Below, one piece after another: positions 10,265 to 20,900 of a stretch of 64,000 bases of DNA (positions within the stretch are counted from its first letter, which is position 1; each line of letters begins with the position of its first letter). Origin of the DNA: Azorinus chamasolen (Eukaryota; Mollusca; Bivalvia; Cardiida; Solecurtidae); the NCBI GenBank assembly GCA_963576725.1, contig OY755243.1, positions 35,749,846 through 35,813,845 on the forward strand, written 5' to 3'. The notes under the pieces were generated by a model that was not told where the DNA came from, ran no database searches, and saw nothing but the letters and a program-made list of their open reading frames with translations. The position numbers and the translations under genes are program-made.

Positions 10265-10814
10265 TATATTTACTGAATAATTTAGTTGTTTCTTTTTTTC
10301 TCCATATTTTGAATTCCAAACTGTAGACAAAGTGGGAACAAGAGTGTCAAATAGATACTAAATACATGTATAAGATACATAGTTTTGTGAATTTTGTAAA
10401 TTTTATCGATCTTCGAATCATTCAAGGGGCATAACAATGAAATAACACAGATTATCTGGGTGAAAACTGGCTTCAGATACTATGTCCAAATGTACGACAC
10501 AATTAAGGGAACATTGCATAACAAGTTTATACGTTGGACGATTGATAAAACTATGCTTTTATTTTCAACGGGGAGATCCTGATCAAACAAATCCTACAGG
10601 GATAGAGTTTCGCTGAACTTATACGATTCATGGTGAAAGTTCAAATTCGAAAAACGGTTATTCTGTGGTCAATCATCTACCAAGGTCCTAAAAACTGACC
10701 TGTTATATAATCCATAATTACTTGAACTGCTCTTGAAATATTTCGACCACTAAGGGTCTTTTTCAAAGATTATCATGTCAAAATACACGTCACATTTTTG
10801 TTACATGCATTCAG
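10265..10814. other. Unannotated intergenic spacer
   Basis: No gene or known repeat recognised between the cGAS-like gene and the hairpin at 10815. Confidence 0.45.
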
Positions 10815-10868
10815 CCATAAAATCAAAGAGAATAATGTGGATCAACATTATTCTCTTTGATTTTATGG
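10815..10868. repeat. Perfect hairpin, 24-bp arms, 6-base loop
   Basis: Left arm CCATAAAATCAAAGAGAATA plus ATGT, loop GGATCA, and an exact reverse-complement right arm ending TTTTATGG. I see no other copy in the window. It may be a miniature element centre or a transcribed hairpin; nothing decides between them. Confidence 0.85.
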
Positions 10869-10965
10869 TGACGATATTTTTTCTCTAAAACCGTGCAATC
10901 TAAACTGCTGAAACTATTTGCAGAGTATAAACAGTTTGCGTTGCTCTTGGACATTGACTTGTTTA

Positions 10966-11213
10966 ACCCTTTCCCTCATGTAAACGCCTTTTTTCACGCA
11001 TTTTCAAACATAGCAGACCCAGATTAGACAGCTCCTACAGGAACCGTCTGATCTGGGTCTAGGTTCTATGTTTGCTTAATGATTAAATCTGATTTTAGAG
11101 CTTCCATCATGGTGAAATAAACAACCTTTTCTGTGTTCCATTTTATTGATTCTGTCCATGAATATTAATGAGGTGATAACAGTTATGAATAAATGTTAAA
11201 CAGAGAAAGGGAT
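10966..11213. mobile_element. Family-A palindromic MITE upstream of the XKR gene
   Basis: TTTAACCCTTTCCCTCATGT at the left, core GCAGACCCAGATTAGACAGC paired with CCGTCTGATCTGGGTCT, and right end AACAGAGAAAGGGATAAA. The interior ATTGATTCTGTCCATGAATA matches the A2 subtype. It ends about 120 bp before the XKR start codon. Confidence 0.8.
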
Positions 11214-11332
11214 AAATTATGGTGGTGGTTCGACTCTAAACAGTACGGTACCAATGACCGGTAATCATCAACGTTTTATACCAACCCAATGACTAATTCG
11301 GCACTTGTTTTATACTATTCTATTTAACAAAG

Positions 11333-11937
11333 ATGGCGTCAAAAAAGAAACTCCCTCACACTCGAAGGTGTAAAAATCCAGAAAATGTCGGATATTATTG
11401 TTACTGTGGATTCGACGAGGAAGATTGTTTTCATCAGCAAAGTAAACCATGCTGCAAAGATCAGGATGCACCAGATCGTGTCAACAGAGAGCGGACACCG
11501 TCACGTTCCTCAGTCACAAAATATTTAGCAAGTGGTCAACCCGAGGCGGAACCGCAACCTTACAGACGGGAATTGCCTCCGCATGATGATCATACAGAAT
11601 CTAAAAGAATCTTCAGCGGTCCGACATTTACCATTTTGGACGTTTTAGTTGGAATGTCATCCATTGCATTCTTTTATTTCGACGTTGTTACAGACATTCT
11701 TGTGGCACGAGAATACTGGAAGAAAGGAATGACTTGGCCCTTTGCCTTAACTGCGTTTTTCGTGGCAGTTCCATCATTAGTTACATGCGTGCTTAACTTT
11801 AGATGGTATTTACTAGACTACCAGAGTCAGAGCATCATGCTGAAGAATTATGGGAAAGAACGAGTGAAACTAACTTCCCGGTTCTTGTGGATCACACGTT
11901 TTATAATGACCGTGGTTCAAATGGGTCCTGTCATAAG
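11333..11937 (+). CDS. XKR gene, exon 1
   Basis: Starts at ATGGCGTC, the first ATG of the open frame, and codes residues 1-201 plus two bases of codon 202. Ends at TCATAAG followed by the donor GTAAGT (11938-11943), phase 2. Residues 21-42 are cysteine-rich (YYCYCGFDEEDC, CC), an unusual tail for the family. The frame continues past the donor only to a nearby stop, so the exon end is set by the splice signal and by the phase match to exon 2. Confidence 0.9.
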
Positions 11938-14900
11938 GTAAGTTGTCTTCAACTTAATGGTTACTGGCAATCTTCAGCAAGATTTACTGCGGGGGATGTG
12001 CTTGTCTAAAATAGCTATATTATAATAAAAGTGTATCCAGACATATTTTCAGTGTAAATCTACACTTTTGCGATATGCTCATAAACCCACACTGTTGTTG
12101 TCATGCGATGCGAGTGCATACACACCAGTGCAATATAGGGGTTACTGTAAGCGCTATGAGGAAACGGATTAAGTAGATTAAAAGCAACCACTAAATAACT
12201 CTCTTCGGAATTTCTCTTGTCAGGTACATACATTTAATACATATTTATACATGTACTACTGCATGTCTTTATTTAAGAATTATGTTGTATTTTGGAAGAA
12301 AATCAACCCGACAGTAATCATTAGGTGTGTCCTAACCTAAATCAGTCTTAATGCCTGTGTACTCTGCCGGATATTGTTAAAACTGAAAGTAGCTCGATGT
12401 CACCATTAGAGTACACATATGTGAACTAGGACAGCTGATAGTGGGTGTTTTTTTTCACGGAAATATTTGGCCCCATTCCGGGATTCCCTCTATGTAAAGT
12501 ATGTTTTGAATCCCGTCTTGAAAATAAGTGGATTCCTTATTGTGTTTTTTAAGTACTGCAACATTTTTTACCCTATATAGTAATCATGTAGTTACGTCCC
12601 TTGACTACTCTTACATGTGTTGGATCACACCACAAATCATTTCAAGCGTCTCTGACACACTGTCAAATTTCACACAATGTGAAGTCCTGCATTTTTCTAA
12701 AGATGTTAATATCAATTCTGGAATTAATCAGTTCTGGGAGCCATCTGATAAGGGTCTACTCTGTATGTAAATGTGTGAAAATGCATTTATATCTATTTTC
12801 TATTCATATAAGGGAAAGGGACCAAGGGTTTTTAGCGATGTTAACCCTGATATAAACAAAAGCATTTGATCCAAAAGCAAACTTTGTAAGATGCCTTATT
12901 ATTTGGACTTGTGCACCGTTGCTATAGTTACACAATATACAAAGTAACGTACATGCATGTATAGCCCTTGATGCAGGTCATATACACAGGGGGCCATTTC
13001 GTGGACCCGTCTACATGATCTAAAAGGTAAAAAAAATTGATTGGGTCGATTTAGTGTTACATTATATACCATTATATATACCCAATCAATTTTTTTTACC
13101 TTTTAGACCATGTAGACCCACGAAATGGCTCCCTGTGGTCATATACATACCAGGGTTTCCTTTTTGTTACATTTTATATTTTTGTTTGCACCATCACTTT
13201 CACCAAATCAGAAAAAATCTTCGCCAAACAAGACATCTCAGACTAATTGCTTTTTAACCCTTCGCTTGCTATTCATGTCAATATACCTACGGTAACCTAC
13301 CTGTAAATAGTGAAGACCCAGATGAGACAGCTCCTGCAGGAGCTGTCTCATCAGAGTCTGCACTATTTACAAGTTGATCGTGCAACCAGTGCACTCCACA
13401 GCAGGTGATTGCACAGCGAAATACTTGTACACAGTGAAGATATATGTAATTATACAACAGGGCATGGGTAAAGAAGGAGAAATGTATTTTAAAATTCAGC
13501 AAGAGAAGGGTTAAACTCTTTCCTGGGTAATGGGTATGGTGATCCATGCTTTTCGAATTGAAATGGAAGAAACAAAATTATAACTTTTAACCCTTTCCTC
13601 CATAAATATGCTTGTCTACCGCCTCTGTAAAAGTCACATTATGAAACCATTGTGATAAAAAGAGCATTTGCTCCTATATGGGCAAATGCTCTATTTATCA
13701 CAATGGTTTCAAAATACAAAATTCTAAAAAAATTTCCTTTTCTCTAGTTAATGCTCCTTTTCAGTAGATTTATTCAAAGTGGTTGGATCTAAAAATAGCC
13801 TATGAGGGAATGGGACACTTTAGACACCTGTAGTGGAAAATTCTTGGCACCATTCACTTTCACCATATATAATTTTTTTGTGCCATATTCAGATTTCTTC
13901 AGCAAATGGCGAAGCACAGAGGGAACACTGCATACCCTGTCAGAGTTCGTCTGAAGATGTAGTTTGATCAGAGTCTACACTTTTTGTTACTAGGACTGTC
14001 GAATTGAAAGTTACAAAAATGGTGCCAGTTGATTTAACCCTGTATCTATTCTCATATAAACACCTTTTCATGCCTTTGCAGACAGAGTAGATCCAAGTCA
14101 GAAGGCTCCTGTATCAGGGTCTGCTCTGTTTGCTTATGAAATCATTTAATTATATCTGATACTTCATTTTCTGCCAAAGCCAAAATACCCTGTGTTCACT
14201 TTCAATTGTAAAAAACAAGAGCTTATACATGTAAACATTCGTGATGTCATTATTTTTTATACATGAAGCATTAATCAAGTTTACAAAATGGTGGAGAGAA
14301 GAGATTGAATGCCCAAATACTTAACCCTTTACTCCATTAATTAATACACCTTTCTATGCCTTTGCAAACAGAGTAGACCCAGATCAGATTGCTCCTGTTT
14401 GCATATGAAATATTAAAGATATGACTATATTGTCTGCTATAGCCAATATTTCCTGTGTTCATATACCTTTATAAAAATGAAACTAATTAATATTCACGAT
14501 GTCACTATTTCTTACATGAATATTCAAGTAAAGGGTTAGGTTAGTACAGTAAGTGGAGGCATTCATGTCCTGTAATTCGAGGGCTTGGTGCAAAACTACT
14601 ATTGTAACTCCTTCACCACACCCTAATTGATATTTACAGACAAAGTCACTTTTGTGGGTGTGTTTGCAATAGTCCAAATGGTTATAATCATTAATACTAG
14701 AGTATGCATTAACATAATCATATACATATCACTTAATACTGAGAACACATTAACATACACAGAATACATGTACTGTATCTGATGACCAGGGCTACTAATT
14801 GGTATTTAATACTCATTAATTACCATATCCATATAGGTTTCCCTCAGGGCATATTGCAAAACATGACAGTCTGTAATTTCCCTAACAAATTCTGTCCGAC

Positions 14901-17900
14901 AAATTAGATTTATATATAAATGGTTTAGCCCCAGATCAAACTATTCTTGATAGAGCAGTTTGATCAGGATCTGCATTATATTTTTCTCCATTGGTTTCAT
15001 TTGAAGTTAGCAAACCAATGCAGAATTTTACAAATGGGAAGAGGAGAGATGGGGTGAGGAAAGCTTGGTCGTCCTAACTTACATGTAGGGTAAATAGTAC
15101 TAAATACATGGCAGTATAGTAATCCCTATTGAAACCTTTGAATTTATTAAACATTAAATAATTTTGTCTTTGATTAGTGACTACAGTTTCTTTTAAAAAA
15201 TTATGGTCAGTGTCGCATAGTTTGTCTCAGGGTGTTTCGTCCAGATCCAAACTGTTTGTAAAGGTTACAATATGAATCCATTTGTACATGAAGAACATGT
15301 ACATTGTAAGTAAGTGTCCCTCTCTTAACCCTTTCCTCCATAAATGTGCCTTTCTATGTCTCTGTAAAAGTCACCTGTTGAAACCATTGTGATAAATAGA
15401 GCATTTGCTCTATAGGAACAAATGCTCTATTTATCACAATGGTTTCAAACTACAAAATTCTAAAATATGCCTTTTCTCTAATTAGTGCTCCTTTTCGGTA
15501 GATTTATTAAAAGAGGTTGGATCTAAAAATATCCTATGAGGGAATGAGTTAACCCTTTACTCCATAGATATGCCTTACAACACTTTTCCTTTTTCACGCA
15601 TTTGCAAACAGAGTAGACCCAGATCAGATGGCTCCTACAGTAGTCCGTGTACATGTAGGAGCTGTCTGACTAGGAACTGCTCTGTTTGCTTATGAAATGA
15701 TATACATGTAGATGGTAGATCAATCTGATTCTACAGTTTTGCTCAAAGCAAAACATTTCCTTGAAAATTTTACATTATAAATCTGTGGCTAATAAATAAT
15801 CATGCTGGCACATACTGTGACTATTTTTTAAATGAATATTGAATGATCAAGTAAAGGGTTAACATCGTAACAGAACTTGTAGCTTAAAAATAACATACAC
15901 ATAGAAGTAAAATTTCAGATATTGTAAAAAATCCCTCATCCATGATGTCATTATAAAAGAAAAGCCAATTGATATGCATACAGTCATTATTTCAGACATG
16001 TTCTATCCTTATAGAAATTTGATCTAAATTTCAGAGTAACAAAATTGGTTAACAAATTGATGCTACAGCTTTTCAGGGTCTTTACTGTTTGCAAACTGCT
16101 CAAAAACTTTGGAGACACTGCATGTTTTTTTTGCATGGTTTGAAGGTACCTGTATATACATGTAGCCACATGCCTGCAGTCAATTGCAAAATTTCATATA
16201 TATTGTATTTATCCCAAATATACATGTAGGACGCTTAGTCTTCTCTCCACAAGTGTATAAAGCTGAATTATAAGTTATTTTGGCATCATTTTAATAAGTT
16301 TTAACCCTTTAAGTTTACTCCATGAATATGCCTTTCTACACCTTTGCAAACAGAGTAGACCCAGATCAACTGCTCCAATAGGAGACATCTGATCTCAGTG
16401 ATCTGGGCCCGAGGGTCTGCTCTATTTGCTTATAAATGAAATTACATAGGTTGGATATCTCTACTGTTTCTATCATGGCCAAACATTTCTTGTCATTACT
16501 TCTAACATAAATATTCATGGAGTTTCGAAAGGGTAAATGATGCTAATGAAGTAGTAAACAGATATTGTTGATCCTGATTAAACTGTTTGATCTGGGTCTG
16601 CACTATTTTCCTATGTTTGTCTGTCTGAATGTTAACGCTTTCCCTGTTCTGTGTTTATTACAAATTTCAATACCTACTGAATATTCATGGACAAAATAGT
16701 TAAAATGAAATATGGACGGTGGAACATTGAGCCATTTTAGAAAGTAACGAAACAGATCTACCAAATTCCATTAGCAAACAGAGCAGACCCTGATCAAACG
16801 GCTCCTATAGGCAAATGCGTGAACATGCGTTTATATGAGGGAAAGGGTTAAACTTATTTAGAGTAATGACTGTAAGACTCGCAGTTACTGGATGATTGCA
16901 TGTACATGTATTATTATGAAATATTTAACCATCCTTGTTGTAATTTGAACTCCAAATGCTTTGAAGGCTGTTGACGCATCATGTTTTCCATTTGTGCAAT
17001 GGGAAAATAATGCAAATAGGACCCATGTTCTTTGTGGTGTATTTGTTTGCTTTTCAGAATAGAGCAGTAACTGTCAAACTGTTATGTATTTTTTTAATAT
17101 AAATTTTATATAGTTATTAAACATACGAGGAAATTTCCTCATTGCATGTTTCCTGTTTAACAGGTAGAGGTGCTTATTAACACCTTTGCAAACAAAGTAG
17201 ACCCAGATCAGATGGCTCTTGTAGGAACCATCTGATAAAGGTCTACTCAGTTTGAAAACAGAGTAGACCCAGATCAGATGATCTTATAGGAGCTGTCTGT
17301 TTAGGGTCTTCTCTGCTTGCTTATAGACTGATATAGATCTGATAGTCTGCAGTTTCTTTCCATGGTAAAACAGTCCCTTATTCATAATGCCATCACAGAG
17401 CTCCAGATAAGATGTGTAAATTAAAACATTTTCAAGAATACCTTCTCTATTTCTCCACCAAACCCTATGCTGTGACCACTCTTCGAGACGATTCTAAAGA
17501 GTGGTCACAACATAGGGTTTGGTGGAGAAATGACGATTTTGATATTTGAATAGGCATCTTTTTCTGTACATGTAGCTCTGGTCATCAGCTGATTGATTAC
17601 TTTATTCCATGAATATTTATGTAATAAATAACGACATCATGAATATTAATTTGATAATTATTTTTATAATGGCATAATATTATGAGGGCAGGGAATTTTG
17701 GCCATGGCAGAAAGAATCATATCTTAGTAAGCATTAGAGCCATCTAATCTGGGTCTACTCTGTTTGCAAAGTATTGAAGTTTAACCTTTTCCTCTATGAA
17801 ATATAACAGTCTAAAATTGAACTTTGATATCTCGAACTCGGATAACTCAAACCTTAGGTAACTCGAACTAAGAGTTCGGTCCTTCCAAAATTTAAAATAC

Positions 17901-20900
17901 AGAATTGTTCTAAAATGTATCACTACACATATCTAGAAACACATGTGACAGCTTAATGCAGGTCTAAAGTAATGCTGAAAGCTCCTATAGGAGCTTTCAG
18001 CATTACTTTAGACCTGCATTAAGCTGTGAACTTGAGATACATGTATTGGTCAGATTATAAATTGGATGACTCGAACCTCTGTCATCTTGACCTGGTCCCT
18101 TGAAGTTCAAGATATTAAGGCTCAAATGTATAATTATATACATGAATATTCATGGACTGAATAACAGCGTTACATATCAACAAGGAAACTTGGCAGTGTC
18201 AGAAACTTCTGAATCAGATCTACATGTACATCATTCTGTAAGCAAACATAGCAGACCCCGATCTGAGGCGTCTAATCTGGTTCTACTCTGTTTGCAAAGG
18301 TGCCAAAAGGCATCTCTGTTGTGTAAAGACGCTCCAATAGGAGCAAATGCTCTTTATCACAATGCTTTCTAATCTACACATTTCTAAATTTCCTCTGGGG
18401 AGCATGCCTTTGGACCACTATAGCCATGTTGCCTACATTACATTTGGATTCAGCTACGCTCCTGACTGAGGTATAAAATTATTATACCTTGTTTACCATA
18501 AATAATCAGACACCAGATCTTCTCTCTCCACACCTTCGCAAAGCTGAATATGAGCCCCGCTATATGAACACCAAACACGCAGTTGATCTGGTTCTATACT
18601 GTTTGCAAAGCCTGAAGGTTGGTTTTCATATAGTTTTCACTAAACCCATCAAATACGTCGTTTCTTCATTTCTTCAAACTATCATACCGGCCGCGTGGCT
18701 CAGTGGTAGAGCGTCCGCCTGCGGTACGGAAGGTCATGGGTTCGATCCCCGGCCGCGACGGACCAAAAGTTGTTAAAAGTTGGTACGAGTAGCTCCCTTG
18801 TCTACGCTCGACAATAAAGGTGAGTTCTAGGACTGGTCGGCCCGGTGTCAGGATAATGTGACTGGGTGGGGTGCCCTTGCCATGTACCTGCGGCAGGAGT
18901 ATTCCAGTGAGGCAGCACTATAACTTGTCTCATGTGGGTGCCGTCTGCAAATAACTGAAATACTGTTGGTCGGACATAAAACCCAACTCACTCACTCACT
19001 CAAACTATCATTTCTTTGACCTTTCATTCCTTCAAACTTTTCATTTCATCAAACTTTCATGTCTTGAAACTTTTCATTTCGTCAAACTTTTTCATTTCAT
19101 CAAACTTTTCGTTTCATCAAACTTGTTTCTATTACAGACAGCTGGAGTACATGTATAATGGGATCAAGAGTTCGAATGAGAGACTGACAAAGAACGAAAG
19201 GAAGCGTCACTATCAGATCATGCGTCTAGAGGATGTGGATGCATGCTGCATTCGCATGTTTGAGTGTTTCCTAGAGGCAGCGCCACAGCTTGTAATTCAA
19301 GTCTACATCCTCATGCTGCACAGAGAAGAAGAAACATGGGTCACAGGTGAGTCATAGTACAGACAGCTCGTTAACCTGTTACCTCATGAATATTTATGCA
19401 AGACTAATAGAGATTGTTTTGATTTTTGTGTTAAAAGAAATATTTTTGTATTAAGAAAATTGTTGCCATGACATTAGAGATTCAGATGTGTAACATTCAA
19501 GCAAACAGAGTAGACCCAGATCATACCAGTTTCATGCCAAGTGTTTGTTGTCTAACTCTTAACCCATTCCCTCATATTCCCTCATATTGACGACTCTGTA
19601 AAACCATTGTGATAAATAGAGCATTTGCTCCTATAAGAGCAAATGCTCTATTTATCACAATGGTTTCAAACTACAAAATTCTTAAACTTTCCTTTTTAGC
19701 TCGTCTGTTTTGAAGAAAACACGAGCTATTGTCGTAACTCCGGCGTCGTTGTTGTCGTCGTCTGAAATTTTAATATTGACCATAACTTCTTCAATTTTTC
19801 ATTTACAACCTTCATTTTCGGTATGCATCTTCATCTTGACAATGACAACAGACAAGCATTGGCACCCACTTGTGGTGCTCTTGTTGTTAGTTAATGCTCC
19901 TTTTCGGTAGATTTATTTAAAGAGGTAGGATCTAAAAATAGCCTATGCTGTAATGGGTTAACATGCGAGGTATAAAATTTTATCGCTACTGTATTCTCAG
20001 ATTGTATCTTTGAAGGAAACAAAATTTTAATAGAAAAAATTTGGATCAAGAAAATCTATTATCTCTTTACAGTAAAAACCCTCTAATGCGACCACCAAAA
20101 AGGGACATCATTCTGGGTGACACAGGCAGGTGGTAGCTTAATGCAGGATGAAAGTTATGCAGAAAGGGTTAGGGTTTCTACTTTCTGCATTACTTTCATC
20201 CTGCATTAAGCAACCACCTGCTTATAAGAGCAGCCATGGTTATTCATTAAGTGGTCGCATTAGAGGGGTTCAACTATAGCTAATGAATATTAATTAGCTG
20301 AATTTTAGCTGCATATTTGGCCTTGGTGGAAAACTGTAGAATAAGTCTTCTTCTCTGTATTATTTTCCATAAGCAAATAGAACAGGCCTTGATCAGAGTT
20401 GTCTAATCTGGATCTGCTCTGTTTGTAAAGGTGTTAAAAGGAGTATCAGAGCTAAAGAAAAATGTGCATATCAGAGCTAGAGATAAGTGCACATATCAGA
20501 GCTAGAGATAAGTGCACATATCAGAGCTAGAGATAAGTGTATCAGAGCTAGAGATAAGTGCACATATCAGAGCTAGAGATAAGCGCGCATATCAGAGCTA
20601 GAGATAAGTGCACATATCAGAGCTAAAGTTTAGTGTACATATCAGAGCTGGAGATAAGTGTGCATATCAGAGCTAGAGATAAGTGCACATATCAGAGCTA
20701 GAGATAAGTGCACATATCAGAGCTAGAGATAAGTGCACATATCAGAGCTAGAGATAAGTGCACATATCAGAGCTAGAGATAAGTGCACATATCAGAGCTA
20801 GAGATAAGAGTGCATATCAGAGCTAGAGATAAGTGCACATATCAGAGCTAGAGATAAGTGCACATATCAGAGCTAGAGATAAGTGCACATATCAGAGGTA

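Noticed and set aside
18686..18762. A functional tRNA gene
   Set aside because: Boxes A and B are present, but the acceptor stem does not pair properly and the sequence continues into a body with an ACTC tail between target-site repeats. It is the head of a SINE.
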